Shown here piece after piece: positions 36,901 to 46,394 of a stretch of 64,000 bases of DNA. The notes below the pieces were generated by a model. The model saw only the letters and a list, made by a program, of their open reading frames with translations. It made no database searches and was not told where the DNA came from. The stretch's first letter is position 1, and every line of letters begins with the position of its first letter. The translations under genes were made by a program, and so were the position numbers. Origin of the DNA: a virus. The DNA lies in IMG/VR virus record IMGVR_UViG_3300009164_000047, positions 33,705 through 97,704 of that record; one strand, given 5' to 3'.

Positions 36901-39297
36901 AAAAAGAACACCTGCTGCCACAAAACTCGTTGGATTTACATATGCTTCAATAGTAAAATCACCCGTCAAAGCAAAATTAGCATTGGCTGGTGTAGTTATG
37001 CGTTGCGTTGACCCGTTAAATCCAACTCTCCAACTAATCTCTCTTCCTGTTGGAGTGGTATAATGTAATAGTAACCCTCTATCTTTTCCGTCGTTAACAA
37101 TAAGAGATGCTCCACTAGCCCCGCCGCCCATTTCAAAGATTGGGTCAACTAATCTTGTAGTTGTTGTATTGATAGTAGTAGTTGTACCGCTAACAGTTAA
37201 ATTACCGGACAATGTTAAGTCAGTGGCATTTAGTTTTGATGCATTTAATTGTCCAGTAGCTGAATCAAATGATATATTGGTGTTTGCCTGTAATGCATAA
37301 TTGCCGGCTGCACCACCATTAACAAATACTGGATAGAATGTACCTGTTGCCGGCGAAACAGTAACTGCCCCGTAGTCACTTACGTTAGCATATGCTACGT
37401 TTAAATTATTAACACGTGTAGTGCTTGTAACACTTATTGGGACAGTACCGATAGCTACGCTAGATATTAATGAACCACTAGTAGTTAGATTACCAGAACC
37501 GGCATCAACTGTTAGTTTGCTAGTTGTGTATTCTTTTTGACCACCGGTCTCACTGCTAACTAGTGTTGGATAATATGATCCTGAAGTAGCAGAAGAAATA
37601 GTAACGTAATCAGATAGATTGGCATGCAAGTTAGCTACTACTGCTTTACTAGTAACAACTAATGGAGGAGTACCGGGAGCAACTCCTTCAGCTATAGTTG
37701 AAGTTAATTGACCGGTTACAGTTACATTACTTGCAGATAATGTACCATTTAATGCATTAAATGACAAATTAGAGTTAGACAACAATCCGTAACTACTAGC
37801 AGCACTACCTTTTACAAATGTCAAATAGTTTGTATCAGTAGATGATGTTGAGACAGTGCTATAGTCAGATAAATTAGCATGTAAGTTAGTTACTACTGTT
37901 TTACTTGTAACATCAAATGGAGCTGTTCCATCAATAGCAGTAGATACAAATTTATTTGGTGTTATAATATCGCCATTAAAATAACTATTACCGTTTTCTA
38001 CACGCAATGCATATGCATTTCCTATTGTAATAACGTTGGTCCCTCTAATAGGTGGACCTTTGATTAAGAAAGTAGAAGCATTTGTGAAAGTTACACCTGT
38101 ATTACTTGTCGCTAGAGTTGGTTGACCAATTGCATGAACTGCGGCATTAACTATGGTAGAAGTTTCTGGTGCTACATTATCTGTATATATACTTGAAATT
38201 ACTCTTAACCCTAAGTTACCAGTGACTGTACTTATGTTAGCATTACCTGATATCTCACCGGAAACAGTTATGTGGTTAGCCCTTAATCCAAATAATCCTA
38301 TTATTGAACCATTAGTCCCCGTACCTACAATAAGGTTACCACCTTTATCAATACTAAACTTACTTGATGTTGTCCCACCACTAGTTACTTGTAAATCAAT
38401 TAATTTACTAGTTGAAGAACTTCCGGTGTCAATTATATTTTCTAGTATACCTGTAAAGGTAGAACTTACGTTATTCCAAGTTTGAGTTAATGAAACAGGT
38501 GCATTTGTAGTAATTATCCCGCTATTGATATTTGCATAACCTGCAATATTTACACCAGTGCTATTGAATGTAGCAACTGATGGTGTACCTGCAACTCCCA
38601 CTGTAACCGGACCGTTTACAGAAGATATTGCAACATTACTTGTACCATTAAGAATTCGTGTAGCATCTAATGGTGCCCATTCTAACAAACCGCCACTATA
38701 GCTATACACAGTTGCAGGCGTGCCGTGACCGGCAGCAATTGAGTTTAATTGACCTCTAAGGCAACCAGTAAATGTTGTTGCAGTGACTCCGGTATACTCA
38801 ATGACTTCATTATCAATAATAATGTAACCTAAAGTAGGGAATCCAGCTGTGCTTACTACTGTTATTGTTGTGTCAGTTGTTTGTACTTGTGCAGTGATAG
38901 CAGTAGATGCTGCCGCCGTTGCTAGTTTTAAAAATTGTCCACTAGTACCGCCATATACTTTAATGTTACTGACATTACCCAAGAATACATTAGAACCAGG
39001 CAACCCAACCAGTAGACTACCAGAACTAATTAAATTACCGGAAACATTTTGTGAACCTTTAACTACCGTCCCGGCTGCTGTGACAGTTAATACATCATCT
39101 ACACCACCTGCGCTAGTAGTCACTGGACCATTGAGGGTATTAATAGCAACATTACTGGTTCCGCTAGATATTTTAGTCGGATCAACCTGTTTTGAGTCAA
39201 CATAGGCTTTGCTTGCCGCATCTTGTGCGTCAGTTGGATCTGCTAAGTTTTTAAGTTGCAGTGGAGTGGGTAATGTTACTGTTCCGTATGTTGCCAT
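33958..39297 (-). CDS. Long tail-fibre shaft protein with LamG insert (1779 aa)
   Basis: The sequence repeats short motifs such as NGTSNVAI, GSLLVG, LTVSGTTTTINT and ATGIQPSITSIGSLTGL, which build beta-helical trimeric shafts. A LamG-like domain (FALTGDFTIEAYVNPTSF to GSISNFRLIKNQGIF) sits at residues about 770-1065. The start ATG at 39297 follows the previous stop directly, so translation is coupled. The C-terminus (TPTSVTINGGSAVTVKWFGG, YFSFSIFVVSGAVTQVTGTY) looks like a small tip domain. Strong similarity of style to the 2157-aa protein suggests both belong to one long fibre. Confidence 0.75.
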   Translation of the reverse strand: MATYGTVTLPTPLQLKNLADPTDAQDAASKAYVDSKQVDPTKISSGTSNVAINTLNGPVTTSAGGVDDVLTVTAAGTVVKGSQNVSGNLISSGSLLVGLPGSNVFLGNVSNIKVYGGTSGQFLKLATAAASTAITAQVQTTDTTITVVSTAGFPTLGYIIIDNEVIEYTGVTATTFTGCLRGQLNSIAAGHGTPATVYSYSGGLLEWAPLDATRILNGTSNVAISSVNGPVTVGVAGTPSVATFNSTGVNIAGYANINSGIITTNAPVSLTQTWNNVSSTFTGILENIIDTGSSSTSKLIDLQVTSGGTTSSKFSIDKGGNLIVGTGTNGSIIGLFGLRANHITVSGEISGNANISTVTGNLGLRVISSIYTDNVAPETSTIVNAAVHAIGQPTLATSNTGVTFTNASTFLIKGPPIRGTNVITIGNAYALRVENGNSYFNGDIITPNKFVSTAIDGTAPFDVTSKTVVTNLHANLSDYSTVSTSSTDTNYLTFVKGSAASSYGLLSNSNLSFNALNGTLSASNVTVTGQLTSTIAEGVAPGTPPLVVTSKAVVANLHANLSDYVTISSATSGSYYPTLVSSETGGQKEYTTSKLTVDAGSGNLTTSGSLISSVAIGTVPISVTSTTRVNNLNVAYANVSDYGAVTVSPATGTFYPVFVNGGAAGNYALQANTNISFDSATGQLNASKLNATDLTLSGNLTVSGTTTTINTTTTRLVDPIFEMGGGASGASLIVNDGKDRGLLLHYTTPTGREISWRVGFNGSTQRITTPANANFALTGDFTIEAYVNPTSFVAAGVLFSQGAGASAFSIGIHTNGKPFVSFGIVNTTLNVPEGTNTTITAPSGTVLTSVLLASYGTSGSGTMPNFVAGATISPFSVSKTEETFVGKSTATIIAANSGYNAIFGDYATGTKYYSAVLSFGLFSSIAIVAGEWSHIAVSRIGSTVTIYINGVAAGSTTYSSAVGSSAITWNTFGASYQSALVNTLYYNGSISNFRLIKNQGIFIGAFNPGLTVLNNTTVGSTGSVVTSITGTVALLTFQSASIVDNSTTPVAFTLFNNPTVDQTGPVLSSGSFLIADAFIGYKTYTNEFVFANIVTTTNEVVTITSYGNIRANNYIGNGAALTNISKPTDVHYIGTTSIALNRTSANQTLTGVSINGTAFTANIAGGVTGGVVYQSGPNVSTTSAAGTNGQILQSTGVAIQWTNLDKISNGTSNINIIADAGNVNTVVGGTLISTVGSSGITIIGNVNANNAIISTGTLSTASNPAIQVSQTWNNTSIAFTGIYSNIIDLTSSATSKLIDLQVTSGGTTSSKFSVDKGGNITATSFNGQFSNGTSYLAILNNSNVYSVVNDVVILSVGSTGATVNGNLFANVANISTGTLSTASNPAIQVSQTWNNSSVIFTGIYTNIINTASSSSSLLMDLRVGGLSKFRIDTSGNVYSGVVFPSSINFTASQGTTPFTVLTTTKVANLNADLVDGYSTSVTSLANTIVVRDPLGNIAGNNITGIIATGIQPSITSIGSLTGLTVSNATGIVNFTTTANVSLGAVANLKITGGTDGQFLKTDGSGGLSWATSSSTFYVGTTALTTNRTSATQALTGITSIDGSAATLTTARLINGVSFNGSQDITVPLSTTGNITSGNITTTGLANIGTTLTVNGITTLQGIAEVLTTPTVGTYNLNTGTIFYHASVGSNFQAAFANVPGVGIGLSRVVTATIVIAQGSTTAYTPTSVTINGGSAVTVKWFGGVVPTGTTSAVDYFSFSIFVVSGAVTQVTGTYASYNS

Positions 39298-39298
39298 G

Positions 39299-42200
39299 TT
39301 ATGTTACCGTATATAATAATGTTGGTTGATTAAAATTCGTAAACCCATACAAATTGTATGATTGTCCTGAAATTGTAATGACTGTGGGTCCTACTGCCGG
39401 TGGTATTTGTCCTTGACCCAAACTAGTAGTAATAGCCCATGTATGTGCAGTAGTTCCCGGAGTCGCCATCCATAAGTAGCTTGCTGTTGCACTTGGTGTA
39501 TTAGTGCCGTCACCTAAGGCATATGCTTTGGCTAAATATGAATCACTAATTGTAAGCGTAGGGGGTGTACTTGTTGTAGTTGTTTTATAGAATAACGGAG
39601 TATAACTTGTAGCTGCCGTAACTGTTGCAGTTTTAGAAAGAGTTATTGTAGCCCCACCGTTTGTTCCTGTGCCACTATAATCAGTAGTTGTTATTGTATA
39701 GCTTACTGTACTGTTTATTGACCCACTAGATCCACTTGTATTACCTATAGTCGTTAAATCAACAACTGGTGTACCAGCCACAGTAGGCACATATCTAACA
39801 TTACCTGATACAACTGTACCAGTAACCGGAGTCATATTCCAATTGAATACCTGTGTAGTAGCCCAATAAGGAATTGAAGAACTTGGAAATCCTCCTGATA
39901 AACTAACATTAAATGGTATTGCTGATATGTTTGTCAATGCTGTTCCTGTTGCCGTATATGAACCTCTGGTTGTAGTTAAGTTAATAGAAACTGTATTAGA
40001 AGCGTTAGTTTGTACTGCACCACCACCGCTAATGCTATTTAGTAGTGTACTGGTAATGGTAATAGTTCCTCCTGTACCACTGATGCCTAAACCAGTGATG
40101 TTTGTTCCGGTAATTGCAATGCCACCGATAACAATAGTATCTGACACAGTAACTGCAAAAGTAGCATTTACTAATGTAATTACTAAAGAAATATTTTGAG
40201 TATTGATTACGTTAGACGGGTCACTCACAGCAACAAATGATGTATATGCATTCTTACTAGTACCACCACTAGCCCAACTACTAGAAACTCCTAGTGTCAC
40301 CGGTCCTAATTGATTAATTGTAAACTTACCTGATGGATATGTTGCATTTGTAAAGTCAGTAACAATTTCAAGACCAGAACCAACTGTGAAATTGTTTATT
40401 GTTGTTGTTATATTTGCTTTTGGTTTAGCAAATGTTAGAACGCCTGCACCATCAGTTTGTACGAAGTCTCCTGATGTACCACCAGAGATATGTAAATTAG
40501 CAACTCCACCTAAGTGTACGTTAGCTGTTTTGATGAAGTTAACATTACCTGATCCAGCGGCAAACCCGCTATTTTCAACTTTCAAATCAATTGATGTAAC
40601 TATACCATTTGCATTAACACCTGAACTGTCAATGAATGTGTTTGCTGAGGCGCCACCGACAGTTAGTGTAGTTAATCTACCTGTACTTGTGATGTTTGGT
40701 TGTGCGGCTGTTGTTAATGTACCGGCAATTTTAGATGCACTTAATGTACCGGTACCAACATTAAAAGATAATGTAGAGTTTCCGGATAATTGATAATTAC
40801 CATCAGATGCACTACTACTTAATACTGGATAGAATGTTCCAGTTGTTATGTCCTTTACAAATGAATAATCACTTACATTTGAATAATCAACATTTAGATT
40901 AGCAACACGTGTTGTGCTTAAGACTGTAAACGGTGCTGTACCATCTGATACGTTAGCAAACATTGTCGGGGCTCTAACAGTGCCGGTAACAAACGCATTA
41001 CCTGCACTAAGATTAGCAGTAATGTTGGCATTTGCAGTAAAGATGCCTGTACTTGTTATTACTACAGAATTGGTTGTACCGTTTATACTTACTGCAACGT
41101 TATCATTTTCGTAGATAGAAATGTTGCTAGTACCATTTTTAAGACTAGATGTATCAATGCCAGTTAGTTTACTACCGTCGCCTATAAAATAGTATCCGGT
41201 AGTAATAGATATATTTCCACTTGTTGTTATAGTACCATTGCCGTGTGTAGCAAAATTTGTAGTATTACCAACTACAAGATTAGCTAACTTACCAATAGAA
41301 GTAATGTTAGGTTGACTTGTTGTTGTTAGTGTGCCAGTAATATAATTTGCAGTTACTAAATTACCTAAATTAGCATTACCTGCTTTAATGTTACCTAAGT
41401 TAACAATTGTTGCGATATTAGTTGCAATAGTTGCTTTGCTTGCAAATACAAATTCTTTTGCTGAATTCTTCCAGCCCATAAATGCATTAGTTTGGCTTGC
41501 AGTACTTGTATCATAATAATGCATGATAGTACCGCGGTCATACCCATCATTAGTAGTTAATGTTCCATTTAAGTTTCCACCCATTTCAATTAATGGGTCT
41601 TGCACTACTAATCCAGTAACATTAGCAGTTATAGTGTCACCGGATACTGTTAAGTTACCGGTGATTGTTATATCTTGTGTAGTGGTTAGTCCTGCAACAT
41701 CTAAACTTGTTAGTGTTCCCAAACTAGTAATAGTAGGTTGAGACGCATTAGTAACTGTGTCAGCAGTTGTAGCAGTAGTTGCACTTGCAACAGTACCAGT
41801 AACATTGCTACCCACAATATCTGATAGATAATAACCGTTACCTTTAAAGTAGTTACTAGTTACACTATTGCCTAAGCTTGACTCAACCGTTGCTCCGGTT
41901 GTTAATGATGTAAGAGTACCTACATTAGAAATATTGGGTTGATTACTTGCACTAACAGTAAATCTACCAAGGAAGTAGTTTGAGGTTACACTATTACCTA
42001 AAGTAGCATTAACTGTTCCTATAGTTGCCAATGATACTAATGTTCCGAAACTTGTTATATTTGGTTGACTGCTTGCTATAACATTGCCAGCAAGATTTGC
42101 AGTACCTGCTAAAGGAACATATCCGGTAACATTAGCACCGGTTAGATTTGCTAATGAATTACCATTACCAATGAAATAGTTTGCTCTTACTCTATCGCCC

Positions 42201-45200
42201 AAGTTTGCATTAGCAGATATAATTGTATCTTTGATTGTAAGATTTGAACCACCAAACAATGCAACATTAGCTGTACCAGAAATAGATACTGTGATGTTTC
42301 CATCAGCTTCAACTTTTACATTGCTAGTATTGTTGTCGTCTTTAATTTCTGTTGGTCTAGGTAATCCAGTAAGATAAACACCGTTACCGCTAAAATAATT
42401 AGCAGTTACTAAGTTACCTAAATTAGCATTACCTGAATTAATATTAGCAGATACATTTAATGAACTAAGTGTACCAAGACTTGTAATATATGGCTGGTAA
42501 GCATATGTTATTGTACCTGCAACATTACTGGCAGTAATATCTTTAGCCCAAACATTACCCTTCTTGTCAACCTTAAATACGTTTAAACCATTAACATTAA
42601 ACTCTGCTAGTAGTGATGTTGGATCACTAGCAGTATCAATAATTTCTTGTTGGAAAGAAGTAAAACTAACTAAGCTATTATTCCATTCTTCATTTATTGA
42701 AAGTGGTTGATCTGTTGTTGTTACGCCTTTGTCTAGATTAAATGTAGTAGTGGTTAGTCCACCTTGAGAAATTGTAGTACCACCAACAGTTAAATCACCG
42801 TCAATAAGAGCATCTCCTCCTACATGTAATGTTGTAAGTGTTCCTGTGCTTGTGATGTTTGGTTGTGCGGCTGTTGTTACAGTACCTGCTTTAGTTGCAA
42901 GCGCAACGGTTCCATCTACATTACTACCTTGTATGTTTGCAAGATAATATGCATTGCCTAGATAGTAATTAGATTCTACTGAGTTACCTAGATTAGCGTC
43001 CTGCGAAAAGAATTTGCCAATCGTAGTTAATGATTTGGTTAATGAGTTATATTGGAAATCACTATCAGAACCAATCACACCTTGTTTATTGAATAAAATT
43101 TCTGAATTTGATCCGGGTGAAACAAATGTACCAGAAATAGTACCATTAATAGTAGTTGCAGACAAACCACCTTGAGAAATTGTAGTACCGCCCACATATA
43201 AATTGCCATCTACATTTGCATCGCCTGAAACATGTAAATTAGTTAAGACACCTAGACTAGTAATTTCGGGTTGTGCATGAGTGTAGACTGTACCTGCAAC
43301 CAATGCATTGGACACTTGACCAACTACATTACTACCCGATACATTATTGGCTGAGGCAGCATTAGCTACTTGACCAACAATCTTAGAACCAAGATACCCA
43401 TCAGAATCACGTATGTTTGCTCTTACCCATCCGGCATCTACATAATTATCAATGTCAATATTAGCGGCTACGATAAGCCCGGCAACATTTAATGAAACCA
43501 ATGTACCTGTGCTTGTAATGTTTGGTTGTGCGCTGTTAATGACTGTGTTTGCTCTGTCAGCAACACCAAAGATATTATTTGCAGTAATGATGTTAGCTAA
43601 GAAATTGCTATTAGCATCACGTTGTACAATGGTGTTGGCTATATCTAATGTTGTAGGTGCATAACCCTGTAACAATTCAACGTTCAGATTTGCAACCATC
43701 AACGTACTTGTTACAGTGAACGGTGGATTGCCACCGGACCTAATAGTACCTGCTATAGACTGTGAACCTATAACTGTTTTTAAATATGAAACGCTATTTA
43801 CTGTTCCTACAGTAACTGTGTATGTACCGTTGTATTGTGTTGGTGTCACGCCCGTAACTGTAATTAATCCACCAGCATTAAACGGTGGAACTGTTTGGTC
43901 AGCAAAAGTTAAAGTAGATACCCCGCCGGTACTAGTTGCAGTTAAAGTTACAAATGTGGTATTCGTTGCAGTAGTGTCACTTGATACACCACCTGATGCA
44001 ACAACTGCACCACTAACAATGATACCGTTTGAACTAGTAGCAGTAATGATTGTGTTACCAAGACGAATAGTATTACCTGCAAGATATAAATCTCGCCAGT
44101 GATTATCAGTAGTACCAATGTCTTCCTCCATGTTTCCGGTAGGAATTAATGGTCCTCTGATTCTTACATTTGTTGTAGTGTCAATGATTGTATTTCTAAA
44201 TATTGCATCACCGCCATCTAATGTCAATGAATTTAATGTACCGACACTGATAATATTGGGTTGATAACCCGATCCAGCAGTTAACGTTCCTGCTATGTTA
44301 GGTGCTGATATAGTTGCAACAACACTCAAATTATTGGATCTAATATTACCAAGAACAGTTAAGTTAGCCGGTCTACCTGTGCTGCCTTCAGTAAATGTGA
44401 TGTTAGCACTTGCACCTACATTACCTGTTTTATTAAAAAGAACTTGTTTATCTGAACCAGGCGCAGTCAATGTACCTGAAATATTACCGTTGACATTACC
44501 GGTGAATGACGGTGCAGTAATCCCACCTGCACCAATAGTTGTTCCACCTATATATAGATTACCGGCAATATTTGAATCACCTAAAACACGTAAACTAGTT
44601 AGATTTCCTACTGATGTAATGTTTGGTTGTGCGTTTGTTGTTAGTGTTCCCGTAATATAATTGGCAGTAGCTAAGTTACCTAAATTAGCATTGCCACTTG
44701 CAATATTTCCTGTAACTGTTAGACTGTCTAATGTACCAACACTTGTAATACCTGTTTGTGGACCTGATGTTAAATTACCAGTAAAGTAATTAGCAACAAC
44801 TGCATTGCCTAAGTTAGCATTTCTTGATTGTACGTTCCCGGTAACTGTTAATAAATTGCCATCAAAGAATAGATTACTAAAACTACCAATGTTACCGGCT
44901 TTGTTTACTAATATCTGTGTGTTGGCAGTTGAGTTTGGTGCATTGTAAATGTTTGCGTTTGCAAACGCAACTTTGATATTACCGGCAACTATGTTACCTG
45001 TAACACTTAAACTAGTTAGTGTACCAACTGAAGTGATATTGGGTTGTGCGGCTGTTGTTAAATTACCTGTTAAACTGGTTGCACTTATTGTACTAGTAGC
45101 AGTAATGTTACCTATAACTGCAAGTGTATTACTGTTTGTAAATGTTAGATTGGCGTCACCGTCAATATTGCCGGCTTTGTTTAGCAATATTTGATTATTT

Positions 45201-45772
45201 GCACCCGGTGCCGCATATGCACTTGCACTAACTCTACCATCGGAAATAACAGTACCGCCGATATGTAGATTACCTTGAAGGTCTGTGTTTCCGTATACAG
45301 TCAAGTTTCCGGTAACTTCTAAGTTACTTAGTGCACCAACTGTAGTGATATTTGGTTGATTATTTGCATTTGCATTCAATACTAGATTAGCATAATCAAC
45401 CGAAAGTGTGTTAGAAGCTTTGTCAAAGGCAAAATTAGCTACACCACCTAAGGTAGTACCTTCATCATTGAATTGAACAAATGTGTTGGATCCACCGGGG
45501 TTCAGTACTGCCTCTGTCTGCCAACTTAAATTTCCATAACCATCAGTTTGTATTACTTGTCCAGGAACTCCGCCTGAAATTTGTATATTTGCAATATCTC
45601 CTAGAGTTGCACGTTCCAATACTGTTAGTTTGGTTATAACGGTTTCATCAGTGGTGACGGCTGATGAAACATATCCAATACGGTCCCACGTTTGGTTAGT
45701 TGCATTATACGAATATAAAAGACCGTTTACGGTTACTTGTTGTCCGTTTAGTGGATTGGCTGGCCAACTCAT
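39299..45772 (-). CDS. Long tail-fibre shaft protein (2157 aa), first gene of the fibre operon
   Basis: N-terminus MSWPANPLNGQQVTVNGLLY is a common phage-fibre attachment motif (PxNPxxGQxxxxNGxxYxY). Most of the length is made of repeats with PNITSVGTLTSLxVTGNIxxGNANLGN and related phrases, a beta-helical shaft. The C-terminus is Thr/Ser/Gly-rich beta sequence. RBS AAGGAA and a late promoter (45794-45801, minus strand) precede it. All minus-strand genes down to 22741 can be read from this promoter. Confidence 0.8.
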   Translation of the reverse strand: MSWPANPLNGQQVTVNGLLYSYNATNQTWDRIGYVSSAVTTDETVITKLTVLERATLGDIANIQISGGVPGQVIQTDGYGNLSWQTEAVLNPGGSNTFVQFNDEGTTLGGVANFAFDKASNTLSVDYANLVLNANANNQPNITTVGALSNLEVTGNLTVYGNTDLQGNLHIGGTVISDGRVSASAYAAPGANNQILLNKAGNIDGDANLTFTNSNTLAVIGNITATSTISATSLTGNLTTAAQPNITSVGTLTSLSVTGNIVAGNIKVAFANANIYNAPNSTANTQILVNKAGNIGSFSNLFFDGNLLTVTGNVQSRNANLGNAVVANYFTGNLTSGPQTGITSVGTLDSLTVTGNIASGNANLGNLATANYITGTLTTNAQPNITSVGNLTSLRVLGDSNIAGNLYIGGTTIGAGGITAPSFTGNVNGNISGTLTAPGSDKQVLFNKTGNVGASANITFTEGSTGRPANLTVLGNIRSNNLSVVATISAPNIAGTLTAGSGYQPNIISVGTLNSLTLDGGDAIFRNTIIDTTTNVRIRGPLIPTGNMEEDIGTTDNHWRDLYLAGNTIRLGNTIITATSSNGIIVSGAVVASGGVSSDTTATNTTFVTLTATSTGGVSTLTFADQTVPPFNAGGLITVTGVTPTQYNGTYTVTVGTVNSVSYLKTVIGSQSIAGTIRSGGNPPFTVTSTLMVANLNVELLQGYAPTTLDIANTIVQRDANSNFLANIITANNIFGVADRANTVINSAQPNITSTGTLVSLNVAGLIVAANIDIDNYVDAGWVRANIRDSDGYLGSKIVGQVANAASANNVSGSNVVGQVSNALVAGTVYTHAQPEITSLGVLTNLHVSGDANVDGNLYVGGTTISQGGLSATTINGTISGTFVSPGSNSEILFNKQGVIGSDSDFQYNSLTKSLTTIGKFFSQDANLGNSVESNYYLGNAYYLANIQGSNVDGTVALATKAGTVTTAAQPNITSTGTLTTLHVGGDALIDGDLTVGGTTISQGGLTTTTFNLDKGVTTTDQPLSINEEWNNSLVSFTSFQQEIIDTASDPTSLLAEFNVNGLNVFKVDKKGNVWAKDITASNVAGTITYAYQPYITSLGTLSSLNVSANINSGNANLGNLVTANYFSGNGVYLTGLPRPTEIKDDNNTSNVKVEADGNITVSISGTANVALFGGSNLTIKDTIISANANLGDRVRANYFIGNGNSLANLTGANVTGYVPLAGTANLAGNVIASSQPNITSFGTLVSLATIGTVNATLGNSVTSNYFLGRFTVSASNQPNISNVGTLTSLTTGATVESSLGNSVTSNYFKGNGYYLSDIVGSNVTGTVASATTATTADTVTNASQPTITSLGTLTSLDVAGLTTTQDITITGNLTVSGDTITANVTGLVVQDPLIEMGGNLNGTLTTNDGYDRGTIMHYYDTSTASQTNAFMGWKNSAKEFVFASKATIATNIATIVNLGNIKAGNANLGNLVTANYITGTLTTTSQPNITSIGKLANLVVGNTTNFATHGNGTITTSGNISITTGYYFIGDGSKLTGIDTSSLKNGTSNISIYENDNVAVSINGTTNSVVITSTGIFTANANITANLSAGNAFVTGTVRAPTMFANVSDGTAPFTVLSTTRVANLNVDYSNVSDYSFVKDITTGTFYPVLSSSASDGNYQLSGNSTLSFNVGTGTLSASKIAGTLTTAAQPNITSTGRLTTLTVGGASANTFIDSSGVNANGIVTSIDLKVENSGFAAGSGNVNFIKTANVHLGGVANLHISGGTSGDFVQTDGAGVLTFAKPKANITTTINNFTVGSGLEIVTDFTNATYPSGKFTINQLGPVTLGVSSSWASGGTSKNAYTSFVAVSDPSNVINTQNISLVITLVNATFAVTVSDTIVIGGIAITGTNITGLGISGTGGTITITSTLLNSISGGGAVQTNASNTVSINLTTTRGSYTATGTALTNISAIPFNVSLSGGFPSSSIPYWATTQVFNWNMTPVTGTVVSGNVRYVPTVAGTPVVDLTTIGNTSGSSGSINSTVSYTITTTDYSGTGTNGGATITLSKTATVTAATSYTPLFYKTTTTSTPPTLTISDSYLAKAYALGDGTNTPSATASYLWMATPGTTAHTWAITTSLGQGQIPPAVGPTVITISGQSYNLYGFTNFNQPTLLYTVT

Positions 45773-45793
45773 TCAGAATTCCTTTTTATACTG

Positions 45794-45801
45794 TATTTAT
45801 T
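45794..45801 (-). promoter_or_regulatory. Late promoter element AATAAATA for the 23 kb fibre operon
   Basis: On the minus strand AATAAATACAGTAT lies 21 nt upstream of the ATG at 45772. It faces away from the sigma70 promoter at 45829-45857, giving a divergent late/early control region. Confidence 0.55.
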
Positions 45802-45828
45802 CATTTTAAAAGTATCTGTTCCGTCAGG

Positions 45829-45857
45829 TTGACAGTAAATGGACTATCTGCTATACT
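45829..45857 (+). promoter_or_regulatory. Sigma70 promoter TTGACA-17-TATACT, leaderless layout
   Basis: Extended -10 (TGC-TATACT). Exactly 6 nt separate the -10 from the ATG at 45864. The spacer end ATCTGC is shared with the promoter at 47577. Confidence 0.8.
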
Positions 45858-45863
45858 TACAGC

Positions 45864-46325
45864 ATGGAAATCAAAATCTTAGCACACGGAAACACTAGTC
45901 CTGAGAAGGTCCAAATGTTTCAAAAGACTGCCAAATTTTATGCAAAATACTTAAATATTTTAGATTTTAAGTATAAAGTATACATTTGTATAGCCCCTAA
46001 ACTGCGTCAAAGAGACGGTAACAACGGGGTCTGCGCTAAGACCGGCGACAAAGAAATCAGTATAGCAGTGGATAGTGCTTTAGCATTACCGCAAATGCTG
46101 ATGACACTTGCCCACGAAATGGTTCACGCCAAGCAGTATGTTCGTGGTCAGTATCGTGGTGAAATATCACGCAACGGTAAGGCAAAACGGATTTGGTTAG
46201 GGAAACAATATACCGTAACATATCTCAAGCGCCCTTGGGAACGTGAAGCCTTTCGCCGTGAAGGTGAATTGGCATGTGCATTGCTAGATAATGTTATCCA
46301 AAAAGCAAAAAGACGTAAAAAATGA
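45864..46325 (+). CDS. SprT-like zinc metalloprotease (153 aa)
   Basis: The zinc motif HEMVH (H84-H88) sits in MLMTLAHEMVHAKQYVRGQ, followed by a distal WEREAFRREGELA helix as in SprT/WSS1-type proteases. Basic C-terminus (KAKRRKK). No signal peptide, so cytoplasmic. SprT-family proteins cleave DNA-bound or cross-linked proteins; in a phage the target could be a host DNA-binding protein. No Shine-Dalgarno sequence; the -10 element is 6 nt upstream, predicting a leaderless early mRNA. It precedes the MoxR/VWA pair, each with its own promoter. Confidence 0.75.
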   Translation: MEIKILAHGNTSPEKVQMFQKTAKFYAKYLNILDFKYKVYICIAPKLRQRDGNNGVCAKTGDKEISIAVDSALALPQMLMTLAHEMVHAKQYVRGQYRGEISRNGKAKRIWLGKQYTVTYLKRPWEREAFRREGELACALLDNVIQKAKRRKK

Positions 46326-46354
46326 TTGACAGTAAATACGTTTACTGTTATACT
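46326..46354 (+). promoter_or_regulatory. Sigma70 promoter with 8-bp operator-like dyad
   Basis: TTGACA (46326-46331), 17 nt, extended TGT-TATACT (46349-46354). A perfect inverted repeat ACAGTAAA-TACG-TTTACTGT (46329-46348) fills the region between the hexamers and overlaps the -35. Leader of about 34 nt with RBS AAGGAG. Confidence 0.75.
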
Positions 46355-46394
46355 ATGTTTTCTGTATCAATAAGCCATCAACAAGGAGTCAACA

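Noticed and set aside
34637-45194. Many plus-strand open frames of 60-135 codons antisense to the two fibre shafts
   Set aside because: Hydrophobic, Val/Pro-rich low-complexity translations are the mirror of Thr/Asn-rich fibre codons; no start signals.
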